In this document: piece by piece, positions 1 through 10,959 of the stretch
Position numbering within the stretch: position 1 is the stretch's first letter
Layout: every line of letters begins with the position of its first letter
DNA from: Dugong dugon
Taxonomy: Eukaryota; Chordata; Mammalia; Sirenia; Dugongidae
Direction of reading: 5' to 3'
Assembly: GCA_030035585.1 (NCBI GenBank)
Contig: CM057469.1
Coordinates: forward strand, 14,316,501 to 14,380,500
Length of the DNA stretch: 64,000 nucleotides
Translations under genes and position numbers: made by a program
The notes under the pieces: model-generated
The model's input: only the letters and a program-made list of their open reading frames with translations
Told to the model about the DNA's origin: nothing
Databases searched by the model: none

Positions 1-457
1 GTCCATGTGTCAGGCTGGAGGCTTCTCCTGACTCACACAGCTGCAGGTGCTGGCGAATCCAAGATTGGAAGGTGAGATAGCAGGCCTCTGTCTCACAGGC
101 TATGGAGGCTGATGAATCCCAAGATTGGCAGGTAAGATGGCAGGTAACCTGCTAGCTCAAGTCCCAAGAACCAGAGGTCAGATGAACAGGAGCCAGCTGC
201 AGGATACAGAGCAAGCAAAAGCCAGCGAGCCTTGCCAGAAAGTCTTCTTATATTGGATGCAGGCCACACACTCAAGGAAACTCCTTTTCAACTGATTGGC
301 TGCTCACAGCAGATCTCATCATGAAGGTGATCAGATTATATCAGATCTCATTATGGAAGTGATTCCATCATTAAAAGGCTGCCAAACTACATCATAACTG
401 CCAAACAACTGAGGATCGTGGCCCAGCCAAGCTGACACACAACATTAACCATCACGA
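1..457 (-). repeat. MaLR/MLT1-like LTR, cut by window edge
   Basis: Read on the minus strand it begins with a phrase (gtcagcttggctgggccac) also present near the start of the copies at 46613 and 47412 (minus), then a weakly conserved body. A minus-strand LTR of the ERVL-MaLR type fits best; the family name is from memory. The far end lies outside the window. Confidence 0.5.
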
Positions 458-1740
458 GATTAAAAAGCAATAAACCCACAAGAGAATGAGAGATGAGACA
501 AAAGCAAGTGAGAGATACTGGTGAAATTTTGGAAGCTTGAAAATAGATGAATAAATGATTATTGATTTAGCAGATCAGAGAGTAGAAACCTAAAATGGCA
601 GTGAGTGAAACCCAAAAGCAGGCTGATTCATGTTGCAGAACACTCTCCCCTACCCTCCACCAAATTCAGGGATTAGAAATTCCAGGTACCTCTGAAAGTG
701 GCAGAGTAGCTGAGACTGAAATCAATAGGCTTAAAGTCTGTATAAGAAGCATTTAAAACCCAGATCTCCTTACCCACCTCTTACAGCCAAGAGACCATTC
801 TTCCTTCATTTCGATAGACAAGAGGTTTACTGTCTAGACATATTAAACAGATTCTGGATGTGAGAACACCAAGCACACTTGAGAGTAGAACTACTGTACT
901 CAAATCAAGGAGACCTTTAGTCTCCTTCCTGTTTGACTTTGAGAAAGTTTACAGCCAGAGATAAGAAAATTCTTCTCTGGGAGAACTGAGCTGTCAAAAG
1001 GAAAGATCTACAGATAATGACAGTTGGGAGTATCCTAACAAGGCCCCAATCTCACAGTGAAATTAACCAGTTGACAGATTCCACCAATGCATGAAGAACC
1101 ATTTCATTGCCATTTTAGTGCCTAATTCTTAAATATGAGCAAACGACCCAAGATAATGAGACATTTGAGGAAAATTTATGATAGAAACCCAACAACCTAA
1201 AGAAGTTTGGAGGAAATAGATAATGCAGGAAGAATAAAAGTTATCAACAACAACCACCACAGACCTATCATTAGATCGTCAGATGAGAGAAGGAACAGTC
1301 ATGTGAAATGTTTGGAGAACAAAAAAAAATAGCTGTTGGAAATTAAATATATATGACAGCAGAAATGAAAATCAAAAGAGCTAAAAGATAAAGTTGAGGA
1401 AATCTCCCAGCAAGAAAAGTGAAAATATAGGGAGGAAAATAGGAGAGAAAAGATAAGAAAAGGGATATATAGAAAAAACAAAATAAGGTGGCAGAAATAA
1501 ATCCAAAATCTGTGTGTAATCCCAATAAATGGAAATGTATTAAACGCTTTTTTCTTTAAATGTCTAACAGGAAATAAAAATAAAGTGCAAGCTGTGGAAA
1601 CATCCTGAAAAACAAAAAGATGCCAATAGATAAAAGTAAAAAAGATGGAAAAACATACAAGATTTATTCCTATAGTATCAAAAGAAATTTACTATAGTAT
1701 CAGGAAAAAAAAGACAAATGCATAACTGAAGATAGGTAGA
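458..1740. other. intron or upstream sequence, unassigned
   Basis: A-rich, purine-rich sequence with no supportable exon. Around 1340-1480 it reads like part of an old L1/HAL1 ORF1 region, but too diverged to claim. The missing first coding exon of the dynein gene was looked for here and not recognised. Confidence 0.4.
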
Positions 1741-1940
1741 ACAGTTGCAGTCTAATTGACTCCAACTCATGGAGACCCCATGTGTGTCAGAGTAGAACTG
1801 TGCTCCATAGGGTTTTCAGTGGCTGATTTTTCAGAAATAGATCACCTGACCTTTCTTCCAAGGCACCTCTTGATGGACTCAAACCTCCAACCTTTCGGTT
1901 AGCAGCTGAACACATTAACTGTTTGCACCACTCAGAGACT
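1741..1940 (-). repeat. AfroSINE, long variant
   Basis: Minus-strand copy: rc of the 3' tail (caactcatggagacccc), the agagtagaactg block, the internal ttccaaggcacctcttg segment and the gttagcagctgaac box-B-like end are all visible in order. Confidence 0.85.
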
Positions 1941-2022
1941 CAAGATAAATAAGGGTACTATTTTATGATAAGAGGTTCAATTCCAAAAGTTATAACAATT
2001 TTAAACATATATAGGCCTATGT

Positions 2023-2214
2023 TGTTGTTGTTGTTGCCATTGAGTCTATTCTGACTCATAGCAACTGTATATGACAGAGTAGAACTGTCCCATAGGATTT
2101 CCTAGGCTGTGATCTTTAGGAGAGCAGATGACCAGGCATTTTCTCCTGCAGAGCAGCTGGTGGGTTTGAACAGCCACCCTTTCAGTTACAGCTGAGTGCT
2201 TAACCATTGAGCCA
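2023..2214 (-). repeat. AfroSINE
   Basis: Starts with (GTT)5, the complement of the AAC-rich 3' tail, then actcatagcaactgtatatg, agagtagaactgtcccatag and ends with taaccattgagccacc. Minus strand. Confidence 0.85.
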
Positions 2215-2425
2215 CCAAAACCAAAAAAACCCTAAGCCAGTTGCAGTTGAGTTGATTTAGACCCCTAGCGACTCTATAGGACAGAGTAAAACTGCCCTAT
2301 AGGGTTTCCAAGGCTGTATTCTTTATGGAAGCCGACTGCTACATCTTTCTCCTGCACAGTGGCTAGTGGCTGTCCTCTCAGCAGCAGAGCGCTTAATCTT
2401 TGTGCTACCAGGGCTTTTCATATAG
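2215..2425 (-). repeat. AfroSINE
   Basis: Begins with aaaaccaaaaaaaccc (rc of the ggttttggtttt tail) and carries gactctataggacagagtaaaactgcc. Same orientation and directly abutting the previous copy. Confidence 0.85.
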
Positions 2426-2940
2426 GCCTGTACGAGGCAAAATTGACAAAACTAAAGGAGAAATTGACAGATCTACCATTATAGTGGTTGATTTTTAATA
2501 CATCTGTCTTTTAAATTGAAAGATCAAATATTAATATTAGTAAATACACGTGTTTTAAAGTATATAGAATACTGGCACCCAGCAACTGCAGGATACACAT
2601 TCTCTTCAAGGCCATATGGAACAAATACAAAGCTAGATTATGTAAGACCATGAAACAGGCTTTAACAAAATTTCAAAAAGTTAATATAGACCATCTATTC
2701 TTTAATTACATTAGAATAAAGTAATAGGTTAATTGGAAAGCCCCTATGCATTTGGAAATGAAACAATATCTGAAAACCAGACAAATACATTTTGAATAAT
2801 TCATGGATGAAAGTAAGACTCACAAAAGAATAAGGCAATGCAATGGCCCTGGAATCAGTATTAGCTGGAAAGAGGGAGACAAGTGCAGATGGATCTGTTA
2901 TTGAAAATTATGAATTACTTTATGGAAATAAAGTTGGAAA
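2426..2940 (+). repeat. old L1 ORF2 fragment (endonuclease end region)
   Basis: Diverged but recognisable order of L1 ORF2 sense phrases: cattctcttcaaggccatatggaac, then a region matching the 'rtagaaat..ataggaaaattgg' stretch after the endonuclease domain. Many frameshifts. Probably the same insertion as 4270-4720, split by younger insertions. Confidence 0.55.
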
Positions 2941-2949
2941 CTTATACCA

Positions 2950-3120
2950 AAAAAAAAAAAAAAAAAAACCTCATTCCAGTTTAGTTTATTTTGACTCATA
3001 GGGACCCTATAGAACAGAGTAGAAATGCCCCATAGGGTTTCCAAGGACTGGTGGATTCAAACTGCAGACCTTTTGGTTAGCAGCTGAGCTCTTAACCACT
3101 GTGCCACCAGGGCTCTGGAA
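2950..3120 (-). repeat. AfroSINE with long A run at its left edge
   Basis: An 18-base A run (2950-2967) precedes the minus-strand SINE; gactcatagggaccctatag, catagggtttccaaggactg and ttaaccactgtgccaccagg are all present. Relatively little diverged. Confidence 0.9.
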
Positions 3121-3196
3121 AGTTAAACAAAATATAAAAATTTTAAGAAAAAATACAGATGATCAAAACCGACTCAATAAGAAGTAGATAAGATAA

Positions 3197-4097
3197 ACTG
3201 TCTTTTAACCAGTGTTGTAGTGAAACACTAGACTTGTACTCTGCTAGAAGTAAAAGCAAAAAGTTTTATTGAAGGATAGAAAGATTAACGAATCAGGAGA
3301 CACACTAGCTAGCATCCAGGCAGAATACTATAGTGCTCCAAATTGCAAGAAGAGAAAGAGGTTTTTCTCAGGTGGAGTGAACAAAAAACTTCATGCTCGC
3401 AGGCACAGGAGGAGTATAAGGCAGAAGTTACAAAGGGGTTGTTAAACTATAATCTTTCCTAAACATTTTTCTTATCATCAGTAAGTCTATTTGTTAACAT
3501 CGTGGGTGTATGTTGAACAAGACATTCTGTCAGGAACAATTGAATCAACGTTCTGTAACCACTTCATGTCCGGCCTCTTCCTCTTATCTTAAAGTAACAA
3601 GCGAAGCTTCTGCCTTGGTTTTAGATTTACAAAGAGTCAGCCAAAGTACAGCAAAGTTCTCAGTGAGTTAAAAATGCTCTAATTTGCTGGAAGTTAGAAA
3701 ATTAGAACTAAGATTTGGTTGATTGGCATTTACCTCATCTTGGTTACAGAGTTACAAGACAATTGCATACCTCATCTTTTCTTAACATTATCAATTCTAT
3801 TTCCTAGACTCCTGGAGCATGTTTATCCAGGCATTCTTCTTGGATCAAGCTGTGCAAACACTCTCAACAAACATCTTTTAACAAACATTTCTTGTTCAAA
3901 TTACAGTCTCAACACTTGCTCTTTCTGTGCTGTAAGCAGTTAACTGTTACAGAAGTTGAATTGTCTTTTCAGAACAGCAGGAGCAGAGGCTTTCAGGCCA
4001 AGCTGCAGACTGATTCAAAATGGAGTTTAATTTAGATCTGGGTCAGCCTATCCTAGTCATGTCAGACACCCCCATTTTAGGTTCACATACACCGCTA
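3197..4097 (-). mobile_element. ERV-type solo LTR (antisense to gene)
   Basis: Read on the minus strand it starts with TG (tgtatgtgaacctaaaatgg) and near its end has a polyadenylation signal in the context cttcaataaaactttttgc (about 3254-3272), followed by a 55-60 bp U5-like end finishing in CA. This layout is typical of a class I retroviral LTR of ~0.9 kb. No internal viral genes adjoin it. Family not identified. Confidence 0.5.
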
Positions 4098-4269
4098 ACA
4101 CTCTCCCTCCCACCCACACACACAACAAACCACTGCCATCAGGCCCAGACAGTTTTACAGATTAGTTCTAACAAACATGCAAGAAGCAGATAATTCTAAT
4201 CGTTTATGACATCATCTACAGAACGGAAAAAGAGAAAATAGTCCCTAACTCAATATCTGAGGGTAGTTT

Positions 4270-4720
4270 ACACAACCTTCCTAGTCAGTTTCATTCATGA
4301 ACTTAAAGGAAAAAACCCTAAACAAAATATTAGTCTACTGAGTACAGCAGTGTATAAAAAATAGATGATACATCAGGACCAAGTTAAGTTCCTCTCAGAA
4401 ATGCAAGGTTAGTTCAACATTAGAAAATCTATCAATATCATTTACCACTAATAGATTAAAGGAGGAAAAGCATTTGATAAACTTCATTATCTATTAATGA
4501 GGAAAACACTTAGCAAACTACTTGATTAAGGGCATCTACCAAAATCCTAAAGCAAATATCACATCATGGCAAAGTGTTAAAAGCATTCCCTTTAAATTCA
4601 AAAACATGGCAATATGCTTGCTATTGCCGCTTCTATTCAACATTCTATTGTAGATCTTGGTGCAATAAGGAAAAAAAAGAGAAAAAGGCCCATTGTATAA
4701 ATCAATCATAGGAAGTGATT
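4270..4720 (+). repeat. old L1 ORF2 reverse-transcriptase fragment
   Basis: Contains, in order, diverged forms of the L1 ORF2 phrases around 'ctaaacaaaatattag', 'atgcaaggttagttcaaca', 'aaaatctatcaatat' and 'aagggcatctaccaaaa', which encode the RT domain between fingers and palm. Frames broken throughout. Confidence 0.7.
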
Positions 4721-4884
4721 TTGGATTCTATCCTTACGAATTTTTTTTTCAACATTTGCAAAATAGTTGACTAAAGCAATGATAAGATTTGGATTTTAAT
4801 CCTAATAATGGGTTGGGGATGACAGCAAAAGAAGATGATATAGAAGGACTATTCAGTTTCAGAAAACTGCTGTGCTCTACTCTG

Positions 4885-5025
4885 TTGTTGTTAGTTGCTG
4901 TCAAGTTGATTCTGAATCATGGAGACTCTGTGTTACAGAGTAGGTCTGCTCCAAAGGGTTTTCAAGGCTGTGACCTTTTGGAAGCAGATTGCCAGGCCTA
5001 TCTTCTGAGGTGCCTCTGGTGGCTA
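4885..5025 (-). repeat. AfroSINE, long variant, 5' truncated
   Basis: Starts with gttgttgttagttgctgtca (rc of tail) and includes the internal ggaagcagattgccaggcc / ttctgaggtgcctctggtgg segment. Head faces the next SINE. Confidence 0.8.
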
Positions 5026-5036
5026 GTAGTAGTGTG

Positions 5037-5195
5037 TTTAGGAGTCCTGGTGGCATAGTGGTTAAGAGCTATGGCTGCTAAACAAGAGTTGGGCAGTTCA
5101 AATCCACCAGCTGCTCCTTGGAAACCCCATGGCATTTCTACCCTGTCCTATAGGGTCTCTATGAATAGGAATCGACTCGACAGCAACAATTCTTT
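5037..5195 (+). repeat. AfroSINE, complete
   Basis: Plus-strand copy from aggagtcctggtggcatagt (A-box-like) through gcagttcaaatccaccagc (B box, GTTCAAATCC) to the 3' tail gaatcgactcgacagcaaca. This is the clearest pol III A/B-box pair among the SINEs of the window. Confidence 0.9.
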
Positions 5196-5644
5196 TTTAA
5201 GAGTGCTTAACTATTTGCATCACCCATGGAGGACCTAACTCTATCACTACCTTAATTGCATAACACTTCATCTTTTTAAATGAAATGGGGATTACTAAGT
5301 CTCTTCTAGCTTTAAAATTTCAATGATAATTTATGATACGTATTTTCTTATGCTAAATAACAGACCTGTTTAGCATTTAGCTAGACTGTCTATGTCAGTA
5401 TTTGAGATCTGCTTTTCAAAGTGCCTATCAAAAAAATCACTTGAAAGGGTAAACAATGTATTGGAAAGTACAGAATAAAGATTTAATGTTTACATTATAG
5501 AGAATGTTAACCATAGCATTTATTAAGCCTATGAAGCTATTTCAATTATAAAAGATAAATTTTAGGTAATATGCTAACAGCTCAATATTTTATTGTTGTA
5601 ATTATTCATTTATCTTCTTAGAATTGTTTTCTCTGTCATATTAG
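5196..5644. other. intron, nothing recognised
   Basis: AT-rich intronic sequence up to the splice acceptor of the first exon seen. A pyrimidine-rich tract (cttcttagaattgttttctctgtc) precedes the acceptor AG at 5643-5644. Confidence 0.5.
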
Positions 5645-5793
5645 ACTTTCAAACCATGAAGAGCAGTTTTATGAAGATGGTCCACCACCAGAGAATCAAC
5701 CAGCTAAAATAGCAAAAAAGAAAACATTTAAAACATTTTCTGCATCCTTGAAGTCAGAGGAAACAGGAAAAAATTATCAAAATCAATATCCAG
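5645..5793 (+). CDS. DNAH14: DNAH14 exon (first one in window), tail N-terminus
   Basis: Encodes residues 1-49 of the segment seen here, plus one base of codon 50. It enters in phase 2 (last base of a codon), so at least one upstream coding exon lies outside the window. The acceptor is catattag|A; the donor is CCAG|gcatgt, a GC donor. Joining G (5793) to AA (7931) gives GAA and keeps the frame, whereas the nearby GT (5798) would shift the frame into a stop. The peptide is charged and low in structure (KIAKKKTFKTFSASLKSEET), as expected for the extreme N-terminus of an axonemal dynein heavy chain, which lies at the base of the tail and contacts other chains of the outer or inner arm. The assignment to DNAH14 rests on remembered similarity (TFS.SLKSE) and on the downstream exons. 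Confidence 0.75.
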
Positions 5794-6019
5794 GCATGTC
5801 ATTTTATGTTTTCTTTTAAGGAGCTGGAAAACAATTTTTCATAGCATTAAGAAAGCCAGTGAAATATATTGAAATACTAGAGTCTATGTTTAAAATATAA
5901 AATTTGGTACTTTACTAATTTTGTTGGTCAGAGTAATTAACAATGTCAGTACAAAACTTGTCAAATACAAAAGCTTGCCTTTTAAAGGGAACATAATCTA
6001 AATACTGATTAAAAAACAA

Positions 6020-6185
6020 CAAACGAAAAAACCCTTGCCATGAGGTGGATTCCAACTCATAGCAACCCTGTACAACAGAGTAGAACTGCCCTGTAGAGTT
6101 TCCAAGAAGTGCCTTGTGGATTCAAACTGCGGACCTTTTGGTTAGCAGCCATAGCTCTTAACCACTACTCCACCAGGGTTTCCAA
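6020..6185 (-). repeat. AfroSINE
   Basis: Minus strand; aaaaaccc, gattccaactcatagcaacc, agagtagaactgccc, cggaccttttggttagcagc and cttaaccactactccaccag in order. Confidence 0.9.
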
Positions 6186-6194
6186 ACACTGATA

Positions 6195-6345
6195 GTAATA
6201 ATAAAAATACCAACAGTGATACCACCACCGAGAATATCTGACATTTCTCTAGCAATTGTAGTTCACATCACTCTCATGCGTATCATCTAATTTTTTTGTG
6301 AGGTAAAGACCCTAAAGGTGGGTCAACATGTCAGCGTTCTCTTAA
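6195..6345 (-). repeat. possible MIR fragment
   Basis: Weak MIR-like phrases (catcactctcatgcgtatcatctaa, gtgaggtaaa) in the order expected for a minus-strand MIR 3' half. Diverged. Confidence 0.3.
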
Positions 6346-7260
6346 GTCCCCAGTGCCTTCTGGCTATGTTGTCACCTACTCCTGTGTTACTCCTGTCTAC
6401 CTGTGTCTGATTATTCTTCTACATACCTCCATTGTTTAAGTCGTCCTTTCTCCTCCCTATCCCAAATTCTACCATTCCTAGTATTTTAACTTTTTGACCA
6501 CAGCTCCCTTTTTTATCTAGCTCTCCTGCATTTCACTCTTGGGTCTCCACTCTTGTCTTCTTTTTGGATCAGCCATTTGTTACCAAGATCTTCAACTCCA
6601 TTTTCCTGTTTCCTCTGCACCTAGATTGGCAAAACTTCAACTCTAATCCATACAATTGTTGATTTTCTCTGGTTTAACACTTCGGCTGGTAAGCCGTTTT
6701 GCAGAAAACTTGCACAATCATGTCTATTAGTTTCTTTTCCTAACTGGTAGTCTCTAGCATTAGTGGAGCACTTAGTGCTGATGAATTTTCATTTTATGGA
6801 TTCCTTTAACTTTCTCTCCCATTACTCACAACGTCTATGTAAACTTTAACAACCTCATCTCAAACCCCTCTTATTATGCCTCCTACTCTACCAAAAATAA
6901 ATAAATAAATAAAGTTATCAGATGGAAACATCTAACCTCCAGCTCCCCAACCCCATCTACATATAGTACCTGTCTCAGAGGAGTTACTGCTCCTCCTCTC
7001 CATTAGGGTAAATCCTACCACCTCACTTCTGGAGCTCCTCTTCTGCCATGTCCTCAGGAACTTTGAGTCCATCAATTATGTTCTGTCATCTACCTTTCCA
7101 CTGACTCTTTTCTGTCAGCACATAAGCATGTTACTTGCTTAATGCTTACACGTCTTAAACAAAACAATCGAGAAGCATCTTTAGTCCTGTGTACTTCTTT
7201 ATCTCATTTACCGCTATCTGATCCGGACTCTTGAAAGAGAAGTCTAGACTTCCTACCTTT
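6346..7260. other. intron, pyrimidine-rich, probably ancient L2-like
   Basis: Unusually C/T-rich on the + strand (tcctcccta, ctctccattac) with an (AAAT)4 run at 6896-6913. Its composition and the L2 tail that follows suggest an ancient L2 body, but no codons can be assigned. Confidence 0.3.
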
Positions 7261-7340
7261 CTTCCTGTTGTGTTATCCATAATTTTTAGCACAGTGCCTT
7301 GCATTACATAAATATTTGTTAAATGAATGAGGAGACCCAA
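7261..7340 (+). repeat. L2 3' end
   Basis: tttagcacagtgccttgcat followed by taaatatttgttaaatgaat is the typical end of mammalian L2 LINEs. Confidence 0.65.
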
Positions 7341-7564
7341 TAAAATTTATTTGCTTCTAAAAAGCCTTATTTTCAATACTTTCCCATTCTTCTGTTATTG
7401 AAAATCCACCTATTAGGTAAGTCTTAGAAGAAATATGAGAAATAGGCTTTGTTACTCTCCTACACTTGTATCTAAATGTTTTTTCTGTACTTAGTTATCA
7501 ATGGTAGTTAATAAAAAGGGTTTTGTTCTGTACTTATTTAGTATGAGGATACATATTTTAAAGA

Positions 7565-7826
7565 TTTATTGTGATGATAAAATCAATAATTACCAGTAAA
7601 CACTTACTATATGCTTTAAATGTATTAAGCAATTTAATCCTCATAGCAACCTGTGAGGCTATTACTATTACACTTCTTATTTTAAAGATGAGGAAAATAA
7701 GGCAGACAGATAACTTACAAACTAAATCACAGAACTGTGAGTGGTAAAGCATGTATCTGAGATTGGAATCCAGCCTGTCTGACTCAGAATCTGTGCTCTT
7801 CACCACTGCATTATCCTGCTTCATGT
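7565..7826 (-). repeat. MIR
   Basis: Nearly complete MIR on the minus strand: aatttaatcctcatagcaac, gaggctattactattacact, aaagatgaggaaaataagg, cagaactgtgagtggtaaag, gattggaatccagcctgtct, gactcagaatctgtgctctt. Confidence 0.9.
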
Positions 7827-7930
7827 AATGGTTGACAGTATTGCTTGGTATGTGAAATTACTATCGTATGATTTATAGCCCATGCTGGTTATTCAGTTAA
7901 TGAAGGTTTTCTTTTCATATTACCTTAAAG

Positions 7931-8068
7931 AAAATATAACTCAACAACCTATAGCTGCTCTGGAACCAGTTTGCTGTAAGAAGGAAGATAAATCAATGGG
8001 AAAAAAGAATCAAACTCTTACTTGTTCAAAAGTTGTAAAATCCAGGCATGTGTCATATGATAGAAGAG
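7931..8068 (+). CDS. DNAH14: DNAH14 exon, N-terminal tail
   Basis: 138 bp exon, phase 1 in and phase 1 out, residues 50-96 of the segment. Acceptor taccttaaag|AA is short of pyrimidines next to the AG but has a tttcttttcat stretch just upstream; donor AGAAGAG|gtatgt is good. The peptide contains a vicinal cysteine pair followed by charged residues (VCCKKEDKSMGKKN) and ends KVVKSRHVSYDRR. No known fold is evident; it is a lysine-rich linker typical of this family's poorly conserved extreme N-terminus. It lies between the GC-donor intron and an 11.7 kb intron. If the exon were skipped the frame would be kept (46 codons, symmetrical phases), so alternative splicing is possible in principle. Confidence 0.8.
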
Positions 8069-8719
8069 GTATGTAGTTATCACTGATCCACCTCGTTTAG
8101 AAGACATTACACTTTTTCAAATTATTTTGTGGCTTTGTGAACTTATGTTGAACACTGCCTTTTGCAGAAATAGTCACACTGCATTTTATGTGTTTGGTTG
8201 CTTAAGGAATGGTTAAAAAATTTTTTTAAATTCTTTTTGAAAATGTAAAATATTAATTAGGCTAAAAAATTGACATTGTTCAATGTCTGTGTTCTTAATT
8301 AAGAGCAATTCCTAAAGGTTATTGTTTGGGAACTATAAATAAGATAAAGCTGTGTGGTTGTGTTTTATCCTTGTGAGACTTGATGGTGTTATTTTATTTC
8401 AAAGTATTATGTCTTTGTCTGACATGGAGTTTAAATCCCCAGATAAATAGTTTATTTAAACAGATTTTCCTCCACTAACATTTTCCAGTTTGTCATTTCT
8501 CTATACCTGAAATTCTTATTTGTATTAATATTTGTAGTTTTATAGTTTTCCTTTTTCATGACTCTTCTATTTTCTGTTGAAGTACCATTGTCCAGAGATA
8601 GATTTATCATAAAGTCATTGAAGCCTAAGCTTCAGGATTCCTCACTTACAGAAGCTTCTTCTTTTCCTCAAAGAAGATTCCCCAAACTGTAAATACTTCA
8701 GATATCAGGAAACCTGCAT
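8069..8719. other. intron, nothing recognised
   Basis: AT-rich intron sequence; no exon, no clear repeat. Confidence 0.5.
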
Positions 8720-9206
8720 AGATGTGGTAGACAGATTTTAAGGGAGCCGCATGATCTGGACCTCCTGGTGTTCAAGTTGTAGTGTAATGCCCTCCCCTTG
8801 AGTGTGGGTGGGACCTGTAACTGTCCAACCGATAGAATATGGCAAAGATGATGGCATGTCATTCACATGATTATGTTATGTAAGACTGTCTTGCTAGCAG
8901 ACTTGATCTTGAGCCTCTCCTTTGCGAGCTTTGAAGAAGCAAGCTGCCGTGACTCTTACAGCCACAAGGAAATATATTCTGCCTTCAATCTGAGGGAACA
9001 TGGAAGCAGATCCTTTCTCAGTGGAGCCTGCAAGTAAGAATCCAGCCCCAGCCAACACCGTGACTGCATCCTTCGAGACCTTAAGTAGAGGACCCAGTTG
9101 AGCCATACCTGGGCTCCTGACTCACAGAAACTGTGACTTAATAAATGTGTTGTTTTAAGTTGCTACATTTATGGTAATTCGTTACACAGTGGAAACTAAC
9201 ATAATG
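8720..9206 (+). repeat. MaLR/MLT1-like LTR
   Basis: Ends with the MaLR-like phrase taataaatgtgttgttttaag, then ggtaattcgttacacagtgg and aactaacataatgg, matching the standard 3' end (polyA signal plus short U5). About 490 bp, typical length. Old and diverged. Confidence 0.6.
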
Positions 9207-9544
9207 GCCTCATTGCAACAAATGCAAACACTGTTGCTATAGATTAAGAATTCTTAGTACATTGACACATTGTTCTTTAGCGTTTTGAAACTGGTTTCTA
9301 ATGTAAAAACCCAATAATTTAGGCGTAATGGCTGCCAGATAAATTTAAAGAAACGAATCCCTTAATGATTGTATTCCTTTAATTTTCTCCCCTCATTTAC
9401 TTCTGCAGATCCATGAAGACATAGACTGACAAAGACCTACAGTGTCAATATTTGAAAATTCATTGAGCTATACATCTATAAATGATGTGTGTACTTTTCA
9501 ACGTGTATATTATACTTAAGTATGTATGTTGTATTTTGAAATAG
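9207..9544. other. intron, nothing recognised
   Basis: AT-rich, no repeat or exon recognised. Confidence 0.5.
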
Positions 9545-10417
9545 GTTGTGGTGCAGTGATACTTAATATGGCCCTTCTAGCCATAGTCTTTGTAACTCCC
9601 ACCAAATGACTAGGTGCGATTATGCAAATGAGATGCTTGCGGTCCACCAAGAGGATTGGATAGCTTTCCTAATAATGTAAATAAAGTGCATGCCACGCTT
9701 GCGGGGGTGGGACCATGCAAATAAGGTGTATGGAACCCAAATGAAGAGATTGGTCAGTTTTGCCATCCCGTTAGGTTTAAAAGTGAGCCATCTTGGAGGT
9801 GGAAAGGAGGATCTCACCACCACCAAGAGAGAAGAGCCAGGAGTGGAGTGTGTCCTTTGGACCTGGGATCCCTGCACAGAGGACCTCCTAGACCCAGGAG
9901 ATAGAGAGAGGGAGCTGTAACACTGGAGATGGCAAGAGACAACAAGAAGCAGTGGCAGAGAAACGGCAGCAGCAGAGGCAGCGGAACCAGGATACTGTCA
10001 GGAGATGGCACGGTGGGCTTCCCTGCCCATGGAGCAAGAAAGCTGAGCACCTTTGGGCAGGAGGTATGCTGGCAGAGTGGGATACCTCTGGGCACTTGTC
10101 AGAGTTATGCTTACTGATCCACGGACTGAGAGCTGAGCGCTTTTGGGCAGGAAGCTTCCTGGTAGAGCGGGGTGCCTGTGGGCATTTATCGGCAGAGCTA
10201 AAAGAGCTCTGTAACACTTGCCTGCACAGGGCAGAGGCTGAGGGGCCAGAGAGAGGCTTGCCTTTGGGCACGGCTGAGAAGAGGCTGTCCTGAACCTGAA
10301 TTGTAGCTGTTACTTCCCTAATATACCCCATAATTGTGAGTATTATTTGTGAGTTCTGTGTGGCCATTGCAGCAAATTATCGTCATCAGAGAAGTAGAGA
10401 ATGCCATGGGAGGGACA
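9545..10417 (+). mobile_element. ERVL-type LTR
   Basis: About 870 bp. It has a TATA-like ggtttaaaagtg (9774-9785), and its end gagttctgtgtggccattgc is shared almost exactly with the LTR ending near 16070. It is followed after 2 bp by a primer-binding-site match (see next feature). Several open frames inside it are chance. Confidence 0.65.
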
Positions 10418-10419
10418 GC

Positions 10420-10437
10420 TGGTGTCAGAATTGGTAA
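10420..10437 (+). other. retroviral primer-binding site, tRNA-Leu type
   Basis: tggtgtcagaattggtaa sits two bases after the LTR terminal CA (10416-10417). TGGTGTCAGAAGTGG is the complement of a tRNA-Leu 3' end and is the hallmark of the ERV-L group. About 110 bp of internal sequence follows (to ~10545) and is then lost. Confidence 0.65.
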
Positions 10438-10545
10438 AAAGGTTGGAGAGAGGAGGCATGTCTGACCTCTGTCTCATAAGAATCAGCCTTGGGCTGTTGA
10501 TCTTGATTCTCCTGCCCCCTTATGAAGTTAAAGGAGGTCAGACAC

Positions 10546-10959
10546 CCCCACCATGCCATTTTTATGTAGGTATTTACACATAGGGCATTTTGTTGTATTC
10601 TTTTGCAACCTGCTGTCTTTTCAAGATTCATTTATTTTGATGAATGCTCTTGACCTTTACTGTTTATTTAAAGGTAAATTTTTGTCAAGAATGACCTCTT
10701 TCCTCTTTCTTCCATCGAAAGCCTTGTGTTATTGAAGATCCATTTTCGATCTGGGTCTTCTACAAAATTCTCAATGATTACCCTAGTCTGAAGTGATCTC
10801 TTTCTTTAGAATTACTGTGACAGTGGAATTATTATATATTATTTTCATGTATTGTATTATGAGGACACATTCACATAAGATAACATTCAATTATGTTATA
10901 AATGCTCAATCAGCAGAAACTCTGCTTTAAACTTCGTTTTTTTTTTTTTGGCAACCATC
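10546..10959. other. intron, unassigned
   Basis: T-rich sequence between the ERVL remnant and the 3' end of the antisense L1. Nothing further recognised. Confidence 0.4.

Noticed and set aside
4758..5058. 89-codon plus frame MDFNPNNGLGMTAKEDDIEG
   Set aside because: Mostly the complement of an AfroSINE; its start has no splice or promoter context.
1..5644. Search for the first coding exon or promoter of the dynein gene
   Set aside because: No ATG-containing exon with a phase-2-compatible donor and no CpG-rich promoter was recognised.
9888..10367. 159-codon minus-strand frame
   Set aside because: Lies inside the ERVL LTR with no protein similarity I recognise.
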